Shown: in pieces, positions 1-8,023 of the stretch
Layout: each line of letters begins with the position of its first letter
Numbering within the stretch: the first letter of the stretch is position 1
Assembly (NCBI GenBank): GCA_021779375.1
Contig: JAJYAT010000002.1
Coordinates: forward strand, 62,001 to 126,000
Reading direction: 5' to 3'
Source: a bacterium
GTDB lineage: Bacteria > Patescibacteriota > Gracilibacteria > JAHISY01
Length of the DNA: 64,000 nucleotides
Position numbers and translations under genes: made by a program
The notes under the pieces: model-generated
Seen by the model: the letters and a program-made list of their open reading frames with translations, nothing else
What the model was told of the DNA's origin: nothing
The model's database searches: none

Positions 1-4
1 ACAA

Positions 5-631
5 ATGCTAACCACCCGCCAAAATCGCTTCCTCGAGTTGCTGCGCAACTTCATCGCGCTGCACGGCGACTCCCCGACGCTCGCCGAGATGAAAGTTTGG
101 ATGGAAGAAAACGACTGGGGCGAAGTCTCGAGCCTGAATAGCGTGAAACAATATCTCGACGCTTTGGTGAGCAAAGGCTTCATCGCACGCGAAAGCAAAA
201 AGCGCGGCATCACACTCGTCGACGATAAACTCAGTACACAAAAAATCCCACTCATTGATTCGCGCGTTTCTTGTGGCAGCGCGACCAATTTGCTCGAAGA
301 CGATGCCTGTGACTTTCTCGAAGTTTCGAAAAAATTGATTCGTAGTTTTGAAAAAGTTTTTGCCTTCCGCTGCGAAGGCGACTCGATGAATCAGGCCGGC
401 ATCGACGACGGCGATTATGTCCTAGTCCGACCTGAGACACATGACGTACGCGATGGTGATTTGGTTTTGGCAAGTGTGAATGACTGCGGCGTAGTCAAGA
501 AATTCAAACGTGCTGGCGAGACAATCTCACTCCTGCCCCAGAGCTCGAACCCAATTCATAAACCAATCTATCTGCACGCGAGTGACAATGGCGCGATTGT
601 CGGCAAAGTGCTGAGCATTTTGAAGAACTAA
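5..631 (+). CDS. lexA: LexA repressor
   Basis: SOS-response repressor of 208 aa. An N-terminal winged helix (about residues 1-72) is followed by an S24-type self-cleavage domain. The cleavage bond is Cys90-Gly91 (VSCGS), where E. coli has Ala-Gly; the catalytic pair is Ser127 in GDSM and Lys165 in VVKKFK. RecA filament-stimulated autocleavage would derepress the regulon, and recA lies 0.6 kb downstream. The start lies only four bases from the window edge; the N-terminus MLTTRQ matches the usual LexA start, so the gene is probably complete, but its own promoter is outside the window. Confidence 0.95.
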   Translation: MLTTRQNRFLELLRNFIALHGDSPTLAEMKVWMEENDWGEVSSLNSVKQYLDALVSKGFIARESKKRGITLVDDKLSTQKIPLIDSRVSCGSATNLLEDDACDFLEVSKKLIRSFEKVFAFRCEGDSMNQAGIDDGDYVLVRPETHDVRDGDLVLASVNDCGVVKKFKRAGETISLLPQSSNPIHKPIYLHASDNGAIVGKVLSILKN

Positions 632-673
632 GAACTAAGAACTAAGGATTAAGGATTAAGTTAACTAATTTAA
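632..673. repeat. degenerate AACTAAGGATTAAG repeat
   Basis: The gap after lexA is built from short direct units (AAGAACTAAG, AAGGATTAAG). The opposite orientation (CTTAATCC, TTCTTAATCC) follows the next gene at 1029-1072. The small gene between them is therefore bracketed by inverted copies of this degenerate repeat. Similar strings recur near 33485-33515, 37565-37605 and 56703-56790. Confidence 0.6.
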
Positions 674-1030
674 ATGCAAACATTCAAAGACTTAAAAGTC
701 TGGGCAAAAGCACATAATTTGGTTTTAAGCATCTACGGAATTACAGGAAAATTTCCAAGCGAAGAAAAATTCGGGTTAACTTCACAAATTCGCAGAGCTG
801 CCGTCTCGATTCCCTCAAACATTGTGGAAGGTTTCAAAAGAAAAACTAAAAATGATTCTCTGCACTTTTACACTATTTCTGAAGGAAGTCTGGAAGAAAT
901 CAAGTATCAAACTTTGCTAGCAAAAGATTTGAAATACATCTCGACAACAGCCTATGAAGAAATTATTTCGCAAGCCGAAGAAGTTGGAAAAATGCTAAAT
1001 GGATTTAAAAAGGCAATCTTAAAAAATTAA
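674..1030 (+). CDS. four-helix bundle protein (23S rRNA intervening-sequence protein family)
   Basis: A 118-aa helical protein of the family often encoded in 23S rRNA intervening sequences (TIGR02436-like). The family signature is clear: LKVWAKAHNL at the start, then FPSEEKFGLTSQIRRAAVSI, PSNIVEGF, and a final long helix. Members form homopentamers of four-helix bundles; their molecular role is unsettled. Here it is free-standing between lexA and recA, with no rRNA nearby, and is more AT-rich than its neighbours. Inverted degenerate repeats on both sides suggest it moved as a unit. Confidence 0.85.
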   Translation: MQTFKDLKVWAKAHNLVLSIYGITGKFPSEEKFGLTSQIRRAAVSIPSNIVEGFKRKTKNDSLHFYTISEGSLEEIKYQTLLAKDLKYISTTAYEEIISQAEEVGKMLNGFKKAILKN

Positions 1031-1077
1031 TCCTTACAAACTTATTTCTTAATCCTTACCAACTTAATCCTCGTCCC

Positions 1078-1218
1078 ATGCAAACCGAATTCACCTTCAA
1101 ATCAAGCGAAATCAAGCAACCCAGCGACTTTTTTTCAATTCAGAAAGCGCAACTAATCCTGACTTTACTCTCGCTCGCAGTCGCCTTTTTCGCCATTTTG
1201 GAATTGTCGATTTCCTAA
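1078..1218 (+). CDS. small single-pass membrane protein
   Basis: A 46-aa ORF too short for the ORF track. It has a polar N-terminus (MQTEFTFKSSEIKQPSDFF) and one hydrophobic helix (LILTLLSLAVAFFAILEL). The ATG follows the CTTAATCC repeat directly and the stop lies 36 nt before recA. It has no known homologue that I recognise. Codon use looks like that of the neighbours, and the amphipathic-then-hydrophobic pattern supports real coding, but this is inference only. Confidence 0.5.
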   Translation: MQTEFTFKSSEIKQPSDFFSIQKAQLILTLLSLAVAFFAILELSIS

Positions 1219-1254
1219 TTTTTTATTTAAACTAAAACCACTAATCCCCTCACC

Positions 1255-2274
1255 ATGGACGACAACAAAAGAAAAGCGCTCGAAGCCGCACTCGGACAAA
1301 TCTCGAAAAATTTTGGCGAGGGTGCAATCATGCGACTCGGCGAAGCAAAACGCATCAATGTCGCGACTATTCCGACTGGTTCAATTTCACTCGACCTCGC
1401 GCTCGGCGGTGGCTTGCCGAAAGGTCGCGTGATTGAAATTTATGGTCCGGAGAGCTCTGGCAAAACGACACTCTCGCTGCACGTCATTTCAGAATTCCAG
1501 AAAGCCGGCGGTCAAGCCGCTTTCGTCGATGCCGAACACGCGCTCGACCCAGAATACGCTGCGCACATCGGCGTCGATGTCGACAACCTGCTGATTTCCC
1601 AACCAGACACCGGTGAGCAAGCACTCGAAATCGTGGAAACTTTGGTGCGCTCCAGCGCGGTCGACGTAATCGTAATCGACTCAGTCGCGGCGCTCACGCC
1701 ACGCGCAGAGATAGAAGGCGAAATGGGCGGATCGTTGCCTGGACTACAAGCGCGCCTGATGAGCCAAGCCTTGCGCAAGCTGACTGCCATCGTCGCGAAA
1801 TCTGGGACGACTTTGATTTTCTTGAATCAGCTTCGTATGAAAATCGGCGTGATGTTCGGTAATCCCGAGACCACAAGCGGCGGTAATGCGCTGAAATTTT
1901 ATGCTTCAGTGCGCCTCGACATCCGCCGCACAGGTAAGATCGATACCGGCACCGGCGATGCGAAACAAACCATCGGCAACTCGACGCGCGTGAAAGTCGT
2001 GAAAAATAAAGTCGCCCCACCTTTCCGCCAAGCGGAATTCGAGATTCGCTACAATGTCGGAATTGATAAAGCCTCTGATCTAATCTTGACTGGCGTGCGA
2101 CTCGGCGTCATCGGCAAGTCCGGCGCATTCATCGAAATCGAAGGCACTAAATATCAGGGTATGGAAAAAGCGCGTGCTGCCCTACTCGCCGACAAAAAAC
2201 TCTTCGCCACCATCGACAAAAAAGTTCGCGTCGCTGCCAAAGGCGTTGATCTCACGACCGGCGAAGTGAAATGA
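1255..2274 (+). CDS. recA: recombinase RecA
   Basis: Homologous-recombination ATPase and co-protease for LexA, 339 aa. Walker [10 protein letters not shown] is at residues 64-72. Other hallmarks are the MAW motif region ([18 protein letters not shown]) and the L2 DNA-binding loop ([19 protein letters not shown]). The C-terminus is short and only weakly acidic. The start ATGG is preceded by AATCCCCTCACC, with no Shine-Dalgarno motif. No recX follows. A possible promoter is TTGTCG-N17-TTAAAC at about 1206-1234. Confidence 0.98.
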   Translation: MDDNKRKALEAALGQISKNFGEGAIMRLGEAKRINVATIPTGSISLDLALGGGLPKGRVIEIYGPESSGKTTLSLHVISEFQKAGGQAAFVDAEHALDPEYAAHIGVDVDNLLISQPDTGEQALEIVETLVRSSAVDVIVIDSVAALTPRAEIEGEMGGSLPGLQARLMSQALRKLTAIVAKSGTTLIFLNQLRMKIGVMFGNPETTSGGNALKFYASVRLDIRRTGKIDTGTGDAKQTIGNSTRVKVVKNKVAPPFRQAEFEIRYNVGIDKASDLILTGVRLGVIGKSGAFIEIEGTKYQGMEKARAALLADKKLFATIDKKVRVAAKGVDLTTGEVK

Positions 2275-2549
2275 CATGAAACATAGAACTCACAACATGA
2301 AACATGGAGTACGAGGAGAATTTTCAAATTTACGAATTTACAAATTTTCAAATAAAATTCAAAACTCACCGGTGAAATTCCAACACTGCAGAATTGAAGC
2401 TTGAAAATTATTTCGTAAATTACGAGAATTGAGAATTCGAAAATTTTCTCAACTCAAACCTGAAATTAGTTTCGAGATTAGGGCAGCATTAAGACTAATG
2501 CTCCATGCTATGTTCCATGTTTTGTCTTGTAAAACAAGCTTTTTTCTGC
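2275..2549. other. intergenic spacer with CATGAAACATG and TTTCAAATTTAC repeats
   Basis: No gene seen. The stretch starts with two ATGAAACATRGA-type units, continues with AT-rich near-repeats (CAAATTTACG, AATTTACAAATTTTC), and ends with CCATGCTATGTTCCATG in the opposite orientation. These belong to the degenerate CATGTTCCATG family found throughout the window. No terminator hairpin is obvious after recA. Confidence 0.5.
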
Positions 2550-2570
2550 TAAAATGGCGAGAATACAAAA

Positions 2571-3398
2571 TTGCAAAACCAAAACCACAAATCGGAATTA
2601 AGCGCTGCAGAAGTCGAGCAACTGCGCCGTGAACTCATGCGCGCCGAGGCTCGCTTCCGCCGCAGAATCTCCCGCGCGCGCCAAGCCAAACCACTCGCCG
2701 AATTCGGAAAGTTCGGACTCACTGCTGTGATTATTTTTGTCATTGTTTTCGTCGGCATGAACTTCGGCGCTTTCGAAAAACAAGCAGTCTTTTTGCTGGC
2801 GAAAGTCGAGTCAAGTGAACCAGTCGCTGCACCGAATTCCGTCACGAAAAAAGTTGAATTTCAGAAACCCAAGCTTGTCGTCGCCAAAGACTCAAAAAAT
2901 AATCGACTCGCCTTACCACCACTCTTGACCGAAGTCGCGCCACCCGATAATCGACTAATCATTCCCTCGCTCTCGATCCAGGCGCCAATCCAAACTCCGG
3001 CGAATGTTGATCTGACCGCGGCGAATTGGGAAACTATCGAATCACAAGTCCAGGATGCTTTGCAAAATGGCGTCGTGAGCTTCCCAGGAACTGCCAAACC
3101 GGGCGAACGCGGAAATGCTTTTATTACAGGTCATTCGAGCTATTACCCGCTTCTGCCGGGGCGATACAAAGATGTTTTCGCGCTGCTGCCGCAAATCAAA
3201 ATTGGCGATGAAATCGAAGTCTGGCAAAACGAACGCAAATTTACTTACCGCGTGAGCGACAAAAAAGAAGTCTCACCGCGCGATGTCGGCGTTTTGGAAA
3301 ATACACAAGACTACCGACTGACCTTGATGACTTGCACGCCGGTAGGTACCGCACTTCACCGCTTAATCGTGACGGCTGAACTAGTCAAAAGTGCGTGA
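2571..3398 (+). CDS. sortase family transpeptidase (class D/E-like)
   Basis: A 275-aa membrane-anchored sortase. The cytoplasmic N-terminus (about 45 residues, basic) is followed by one transmembrane helix (TAVIIFVIVFVGMNF, about 50-66), a proline-rich linker and the catalytic barrel. The triad is His188 (TGHSS), Cys255 (LMTCTP) and Arg264 (LHRLIV). It should cleave a sorting signal on exported proteins and attach them to the cell envelope. No LPxTG-like protein is visible in this window. The start is TTG; a TAAAAT -10 box (2550-2555) lies 15 nt upstream and no alternative in-frame start exists between them. Confidence 0.9.
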   Translation: MQNQNHKSELSAAEVEQLRRELMRAEARFRRRISRARQAKPLAEFGKFGLTAVIIFVIVFVGMNFGAFEKQAVFLLAKVESSEPVAAPNSVTKKVEFQKPKLVVAKDSKNNRLALPPLLTEVAPPDNRLIIPSLSIQAPIQTPANVDLTAANWETIESQVQDALQNGVVSFPGTAKPGERGNAFITGHSSYYPLLPGRYKDVFALLPQIKIGDEIEVWQNERKFTYRVSDKKEVSPRDVGVLENTQDYRLTLMTCTPVGTALHRLIVTAELVKSA

Positions 3399-3413
3399 TA
3401 AAATTGGGAAGAT

Positions 3414-3497
3414 GCTGGGGTGGTGAAATGGTAGACACGCTGGTTTTAGGAACCAGTGCCGCAAGGCATGGAGGTTCAAGTCCTCTCCCCAGCACCA
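3414..3497 (+). tRNA. tRNA-Leu (anticodon UAG)
   Basis: An 84-nt tRNA with encoded CCA. The acceptor stem is GCTGGGG/CCCCAGC, the D-arm is GTGAAATGGTAGACAC, and the anticodon stem CTGGT/ACCAG encloses loop TTTAGGA (anticodon TAG). The long variable arm GCCGCAAGGC is typical of class II tRNA-Leu. It reads CUN codons. A TAAAAT -10 box (3399-3404) overlaps the sortase stop codon, 9 nt before the tRNA. Confidence 0.97.
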
Positions 3498-3525
3498 ATC
3501 TAGCAATTTCTATAAAATCAAAATC

Positions 3526-3942
3526 ATGAAATTCAAGGAAAATAACCCTTGGTATTGTCCCAGAAATTTAGTCCCATTCTTGATGACGATTGTCATGATT
3601 CCCTTCTTCGTCACAGCAGATTTCATCATGGAAATTTTTCACCGGGTTTGCTTTCCCTTTTACAAATTCAAATACGTCGAGCGCAAAAAATACATCCGCA
3701 TCGACCGACACCGCCTGAGCTATCTTAGCTGGATGGAAAAATTCGGCTGCGCTTATTGTGGCTATGCCAATGGTCTCGCGGCGTATTGGGTCGCTATTCT
3801 TGGCGAGACTGAAAGATATTGGTGCGGAATCCGCCACAAAAAAATCGATGGCTTCGTTCCACCGCAGCATCATAAAAATTTTATGCAATACGGAGATGAA
3901 AAGACTTTCAGAGAGCACGCTGAAAAATGTAAGAAGCTTTGA
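3526..3942 (+). CDS. conserved hypothetical membrane-associated protein with CxxC motif
   Basis: A 138-aa protein I cannot assign. A hydrophobic segment spans about residues 15-37 (LVPFLMTIVMIPFFV). A basic stretch (FKYVERKKYIRIDRHRL) follows, and then a possible metal site: Cys75-x2-Cys78 (CAYCGYANG) with Cys100 and His104 (WCGIRHKK). The C-terminus carries another Cys. Possibly a small zinc-binding membrane-surface protein; the role is unknown. It follows tRNA-Leu by 28 nt and ends before a bidirectional terminator. Confidence 0.7.
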   Translation: MKFKENNPWYCPRNLVPFLMTIVMIPFFVTADFIMEIFHRVCFPFYKFKYVERKKYIRIDRHRLSYLSWMEKFGCAYCGYANGLAAYWVAILGETERYWCGIRHKKIDGFVPPQHHKNFMQYGDEKTFREHAEKCKKL

Positions 3943-4035
3943 GTTCCATGCTATGTGTTCCAAGTTTCTGAGCTTCGAGTATTGAACCATTGAACTATTC
4001 GATCATTGAATCATTAAATTATTTACTCATTCGAC

Positions 4036-4068
4036 AAAAAAGCCCACCTCATCCAAGCGAGCTTTTTT
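4036..4068. terminator. bidirectional terminator between convergent genes
   Basis: AAAAAAGC and GCTTTTTT form an 8-bp stem around a 17-nt loop, between the plus-strand gene ending at 3942 and the minus-strand gene ending at 4096. The stem is AT-rich but gives a T-run on either strand. Confidence 0.6.
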
Positions 4069-4095
4069 GCATTTCCAAACTTTTAACCTCAAAAA

Positions 4096-4575
4096 TTAGC
4101 GTATTCTACGTACGCGGAACTTAACTTTGCCGGGAGAAAAAACATTGTGCTCGTGATGCAGGTAAAACAAAGCCGCGACGACGAGCAGTGCACCAATGAC
4201 ATTCAGAATTTTCGAAAGAGCAGTCGCGGCCGCCGCGGCGTGGAGCTTCTCAGTAATTACCGTCATGTCAGCTGCGCCATGCAAAGTTTCAACCGGCACG
4301 CCAGCGTAGAAATTTTGCTGCGCGACATAATCCGTCGCATTCGTCGCGACAAACTCCGACGGTCCGACCTGCGCTGAGATGACGAGATGTACCGCCGCCG
4401 CAATCACGACCAATCCAGCGAAAGTAAAAATCAACGGAGAAATAAACCTCGAAAAATCCGGCAGCGTCTCACGAATCAAGAGATGCGGACGCGCCGCAAG
4501 ATGCGCACGCGAATGCGCAATGATGAGATCCGCCGTCGAACCACGTACCTTTAGTTTGTTGTTTGTTTTGGTCAT
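4096..4575 (-). CDS. hypothetical two-helix membrane protein
   Basis: A 159-aa protein, family not recognised. The basic N-terminus (about 45 residues) precedes transmembrane helix 1 (about 48-68, ISPLIFTFAGLVVIAAAVHLVI). An extracytoplasmic stretch of about 55 residues follows, then helix 2 (about 120-138, ALSKILNVIGALLVVAALFYL) and a basic tail. Topology is probably N-in/C-in. A TAGAAT -10 box lies about 21 nt before the ATG. Confidence 0.6.
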   Translation of the reverse strand: MTKTNNKLKVRGSTADLIIAHSRAHLAARPHLLIRETLPDFSRFISPLIFTFAGLVVIAAAVHLVISAQVGPSEFVATNATDYVAQQNFYAGVPVETLHGAADMTVITEKLHAAAAATALSKILNVIGALLVVAALFYLHHEHNVFSPGKVKFRVRRIR

Positions 4576-4803
4576 TGTTAGTTTTTAAATCTGGCTATTC
4601 TAGCATTTTTAAAGCCTATAAACAATCACACTCGATTGACTAAATCAAAACTTTATTTCGAAAAAAGCTTGAGAAAATCGCCCAAGATTACGAGCTCGCT
4701 CGCGTTTTTGTCGACAGATCGGAGATGAAAATTACATTTTTAAATTTTTGCTCTCTCATCGTTTCAATAAAAAAAACCGCTCTTTTCAGGTCTTTTCAAG
4801 TTT

Positions 4804-4832
4804 TTGCAATCATGCTGACTTTTCCGTAAAAT
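4804..4832 (+). promoter_or_regulatory. rpmA promoter
   Basis: TTGCAA (4804-4809), a 17-bp spacer, then TAAAAT (4827-4832), about 21 nt before the rpmA start. The 278-bp spacer upstream holds no gene that I can see, only AT-rich sequence. Confidence 0.75.
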
Positions 4833-4853
4833 CCGCGGGCTTTAATCTCTAAA

Positions 4854-5135
4854 ATGGCTCATAAGAAAGCTGGTGGCTCCACCCAAAATACGCGTGATTC
4901 GCAGCCGAAATATCTCGGCGTGAAAAAATTCGGCGGTGAGAAAGTCGTCGCCGGAAATATCATCCTGCGGCAAAAAGGCATGAAATATGAGCCGGGAACA
5001 AATGTCTACGCTGGCAAAGATTTTTCACTACACGCGACGATTGCCGGCCAGGTGAAGTTTTCTGAGAAGCGCATTCTGAAATTCAACGGACAGAAAAAAC
5101 GCAAAACCATCGTCGCAGTAGAGGCGGTGAAATAA
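4854..5135 (+). CDS. rpmA: 50S ribosomal protein bL27
   Basis: A 93-aa protein of the large subunit whose N-terminus reaches the peptidyl-transferase centre. It starts [10 protein letters not shown] and continues with the conserved LGVKKFGGE and [10 protein letters not shown] segments. It begins directly with the mature N-terminus, without the cleavable Firmicutes extension. The usual partner rplU is not adjacent. The spacing to its promoter leaves a short leader without a Shine-Dalgarno site. Confidence 0.97.
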   Translation: MAHKKAGGSTQNTRDSQPKYLGVKKFGGEKVVAGNIILRQKGMKYEPGTNVYAGKDFSLHATIAGQVKFSEKRILKFNGQKKRKTIVAVEAVK

Positions 5136-5178
5136 GTTTCACAGAGAATTTGCTACAATCGAATAAATAATTTTTGTA

Positions 5179-5790
5179 ATGGCTCTCCTCGTTCTCGTCC
5201 GTCACGGTCAATCGGAGTGGAATTTGAAAAATATTTTCACGGGTTGGCACGATGTCGATCTCACCGAAAAAGGTGCCATCGAAGCCCGCTCAGCTGGAGA
5301 GAAATTGAAAAAACTCGGCGTGAAATTCGACACGGCTTTCACGAGTAACTTAGTGCGCGCGCAAAAAACGCTCGCAATCATTTTAGGAGAACTCTGTATA
5401 CCGAATTTGCCGACAGAAAAAAACCTCGCATTGAATGAGCGCGATTACGGCGACCTAACCGGACAAAACAAGGCTGAGGCCGCAGCTAAATTTGGCGCGG
5501 AACAAGTTCAGATTTGGAGACGCAGCTTCGATGTCGCACCCCCTGGCGGCGAAAGCCTGAAAGATACAGCCGCACGCACGCTGCCCTATTTCGATGCGAA
5601 AATCATGCCAGTGGTCAGGATCGGTAAAAACGTCTTGGTTTCAGCGCATGGCAATTCACTGCGCTCAATCGTAATGCAACTCGACCAACTTTCGGCTGAG
5701 GAAATCGTCAAGCTCGAAATCCCAACCGGCGTGCCAATCGTCTATGAAGTCGATACGAACGGAAAAGTGATTTCGAAGAAGATTCTGTAA
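5179..5790 (+). CDS. gpmA: 2,3-bisphosphoglycerate-dependent phosphoglycerate mutase
   Basis: Glycolytic enzyme interconverting 3- and 2-phosphoglycerate, 203 aa. The phospho-histidine motif RHGQSEWN (His9) is followed by [21 protein letters not shown] and the second catalytic His in SAHGNSLR. It is shorter than the E. coli enzyme (about 250 aa), as in many compact members. A TACAAT -10 box (about 5154-5159) precedes the ATG by about 19 nt. It ends just before the convergent surface-protein locus. Confidence 0.93.
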   Translation: MALLVLVRHGQSEWNLKNIFTGWHDVDLTEKGAIEARSAGEKLKKLGVKFDTAFTSNLVRAQKTLAIILGELCIPNLPTEKNLALNERDYGDLTGQNKAEAAAKFGAEQVQIWRRSFDVAPPGGESLKDTAARTLPYFDAKIMPVVRIGKNVLVSAHGNSLRSIVMQLDQLSAEEIVKLEIPTGVPIVYEVDTNGKVISKKIL

Positions 5791-5816
5791 GTAAAACCGA
5801 AATACCTACGAATCAC

Positions 5817-7274
5817 CTAAAGCTTCTTTATGACTTTAATACCAGAAGCGGTTTTCATTCTTACCGATGAAGCTTTTGGATCAGCGATATCAACTAAAAC
5901 AATTCCACGCACGACACCATTTTTACCAATCCGCAAGGGTGAAGTGGTCGATCCGGTCGGCTGGCAAGCAGCTTTGACGATAGCCGTGCCGTCGAATATT
6001 CTCAGTCCACAGTCTTCTTCTGCTGTAGATACTGGAGTGTACTCACATTTAGTCGACGCTGTACAAGCTGCGACTAATTTTTTTGGTGTGTCAGCAGTAA
6101 GTCCAGTATCATCACCAGCACATAAAACTGCGTTTGCAGGAGTAGCGCCAGTACAGCTGTAAGCATTAAGAGTACATACGCCACCAGAAAGCGTGTAACC
6201 GCTGCTGCAAGTATATTCACATTTAGGCGTTCCGCAGGTCGCCACTACTGTGTTGGCAGTATCAGCAGAAAGACTGGTATCGTCGCTAGTACATAAAGTT
6301 GCGTTTGATGGTGTGACGCCAGTGCAACTGTAAGAACCAGCAACGCATTTATGACTACTGGAGCAAGTCTGGCCAGGTGGACAAGATTTCGGACCATCCC
6401 AGCTTCCCTCTGAACACAGCCAGCCAGTATGACACTCCCAGCTTGAGATGTCCCCTATACTGTTGGCGAATCCATCACAATTTGCGCATTGGTCAGGTCT
6501 GGCACACGCTTTGTATGATGGTACACTGCAAGGACACTGCCCTGTCGGACATGCGTATGTATTGAGAGTGTATTTTATTTTCTCATCGGTATCGTTACCG
6601 CAACAATTCGCTGAAGTACCGCCGAAATATTTGGAAGAGCTAAACCAAGTACCTCCAGCTGAGGTACACGCTGTCTGAGAACAATCAGGATCTGTGCTGA
6701 GATTGAATCCGCAAACATGATTAATGCAGGTCTTGGTCGTAGTACAAGGATTTGAGTCATCTGGACAATCCGTATTCACATTGGCTGGGATGCATTGGTA
6801 TGTGTCACACTTATGGTCGTTGCAATAACCATAACCATCTGAGGTCGCACAACTTTTATTGGTAGATTTAACGGCACTAACACCATCGCAACTCCACTCC
6901 ATCAAATTAGTGGTACTGGTGCAACCCGTATAAGATTGAACACCCTTGAAATAAGCACCTGGAGGACTACTCGTATCTCTACACGCCGGCCAAACTGCAC
7001 AATGATTACCAGTGCAATAAGCAAGTCCTACCGTGCCCGGACAGGTCTGTAAATTAGAAGTAACTGCATCCTGACCCACACAGCTCCACACCCTCAAAGT
7101 CGTAGAATCACTACAACCGGTGAAAGACTGAACACCATTAAGAAGCGCCCCTGGAGGAGTAGTTGTGTTCTGACAAGCCGCCCACACTTGATTCACTGAC
7201 AAAAATAAAGTGAACAAGAAAACGCAGGAAATCAGAATTCTTTTAAGCATAAATTTGTTTTTTAGAGTGCTCAT
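5817..7274 (-). CDS. secreted Cys-rich surface protein with shared C-terminal domain
   Basis: A 485-aa exported protein. The ORF track starts at 7313, but the ATG at 7274 gives a normal signal peptide (MLKRILISCVFLFTLFLSV... cleaved near VWA-AC), so 7274 or 7250 is the likely start. The body has many cysteines in repeats of about 40-55 aa (NTTTPPGALLNGVQSFTGC, and CTGATPANAVLCAGDDTGL twice). The last 70 residues (EEDCGLRIFDG ... SGIKVIKKL) are closely related to the C-terminus of the protein at 8024-9829, so they form a transferable terminal domain. It is probably a surface-exposed, disulfide-stabilised protein. It is the second gene of a two-gene cassette whose promoter and first gene are duplicated. 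Confidence 0.7.
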   Translation of the reverse strand: MSTLKNKFMLKRILISCVFLFTLFLSVNQVWAACQNTTTPPGALLNGVQSFTGCSDSTTLRVWSCVGQDAVTSNLQTCPGTVGLAYCTGNHCAVWPACRDTSSPPGAYFKGVQSYTGCTSTTNLMEWSCDGVSAVKSTNKSCATSDGYGYCNDHKCDTYQCIPANVNTDCPDDSNPCTTTKTCINHVCGFNLSTDPDCSQTACTSAGGTWFSSSKYFGGTSANCCGNDTDEKIKYTLNTYACPTGQCPCSVPSYKACARPDQCANCDGFANSIGDISSWECHTGWLCSEGSWDGPKSCPPGQTCSSSHKCVAGSYSCTGVTPSNATLCTSDDTSLSADTANTVVATCGTPKCEYTCSSGYTLSGGVCTLNAYSCTGATPANAVLCAGDDTGLTADTPKKLVAACTASTKCEYTPVSTAEEDCGLRIFDGTAIVKAACQPTGSTTSPLRIGKNGVVRGIVLVDIADPKASSVRMKTASGIKVIKKL

Positions 7275-7291
7275 TTTTCTAATTAAATAAA

Positions 7292-7855
7292 TTAAATATC
7301 CGTCCTCAACCAAATCTGACCAGTGACTGGACTCGTCGGGTCACTGGTTCTGGTTTCGATGATGAGTCCTCCGGTTGTCTTGGTGAGACCTCCGACTATC
7401 TCCAGCTTGGTGCTCGGAGTGGTAGTCCCAATGCCGACATTGCCACCAGCCTTAATCGTAATCCGGTCTTGAGTGTCCCAAATCCTCAAATCAGAGCCTT
7501 CTGAATATATTTGCCAAGAGCCAGTGTTCGACTTCAACATTAGGTCGCCGCCTTCTGTACCGGTGCCTTCGATAAGAATTGTTGGATAACTGGCACTCTT
7601 GATACTGAGGAGTTCAGCAGGAGTGTTTGTACCAATACCGACATTGCCACCGTTATAAAAAGCATTGGTTGCATTGGCTTGCCAAAGTCCAGCGGTCAAA
7701 ACCACATTGCCACTACCAGGTGCCGCCACTGGTGCATTCCCAGAAGGCCAAGTAGTAGCTGCTAGAGCAATCGCCGCCAGCACAAAGATTACGACAAACA
7801 GCGACCCGAGATTACGAGCGATGCGCTCGAGGAAGGGGGTGGATTTTTTAGGCAT
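7292..7855 (-). CDS. exported GNVGIGT-repeat protein, copy 1
   Basis: A 187-aa protein identical to the product of 9847-10410. An N-terminal signal or anchor helix (LGSLFVVIFVLAAIALAATTW, about 17-37) precedes two repeats of the motif GNVGIGTNTP/GNVGIGTTTP, each followed by a short beta-strand pattern (AELLSIKS, STKLEIVGG). That motif is typical of beta-helical tail-fibre-like and bacterial surface proteins. It ends with a WLRTDI strand. The next gene starts 18 nt downstream, so the two are co-transcribed. Possibly a surface or anchoring subunit for its partner; the role is inferred. Confidence 0.75.
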   Translation of the reverse strand: MPKKSTPFLERIARNLGSLFVVIFVLAAIALAATTWPSGNAPVAAPGSGNVVLTAGLWQANATNAFYNGGNVGIGTNTPAELLSIKSASYPTILIEGTGTEGGDLMLKSNTGSWQIYSEGSDLRIWDTQDRITIKAGGNVGIGTTTPSTKLEIVGGLTKTTGGLIIETRTSDPTSPVTGQIWLRTDI

Positions 7856-7882
7856 CGGTAGTGGGTTATTTTGATTGCGAGA

Positions 7883-7910
7883 ATTCTAACAATTAAGTTT
7901 TTAAAAACAA
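7883..7910 (-). promoter_or_regulatory. promoter of surface cassette, copy 1
   Basis: Read on the minus strand: TTGTTT (7905-7910), a 16-bp spacer, TAGAAT (7883-7888), about 27 nt before the ATG at 7855. The same promoter is repeated exactly at 10438-10465. Confidence 0.65.
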
Positions 7911-8023
7911 AGTCTAATCTCCCCAGCCCAATCGCTCTGGCAAATAATATCGAAATTATCTCGGGAAAACACTACAAAACCCAATCAAAATTCGCGCCAA
8001 ACAAAACCTAAGCGCAAATTACC

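Larger units (their letters stand above)
7271..7917 (-). repeat. 647-bp direct repeat, copy 1
   Basis: Identical by eye to 9826-10472 (offset 2555 bp). On the coding strand it runs from just upstream of the promoter, through the 187-aa gene, to the ATG plus one base of the next gene. Homology stops inside codon 2 of the downstream secreted protein. Confidence 0.95.

Noticed and set aside
7292-7313. Overlap of the 187-aa gene with the track starts of the secreted proteins (MVEDGYLIYLIRK)
   Set aside because: The extension lies inside the duplicated segment and precedes a clear signal peptide that starts at 7274 or 9829.
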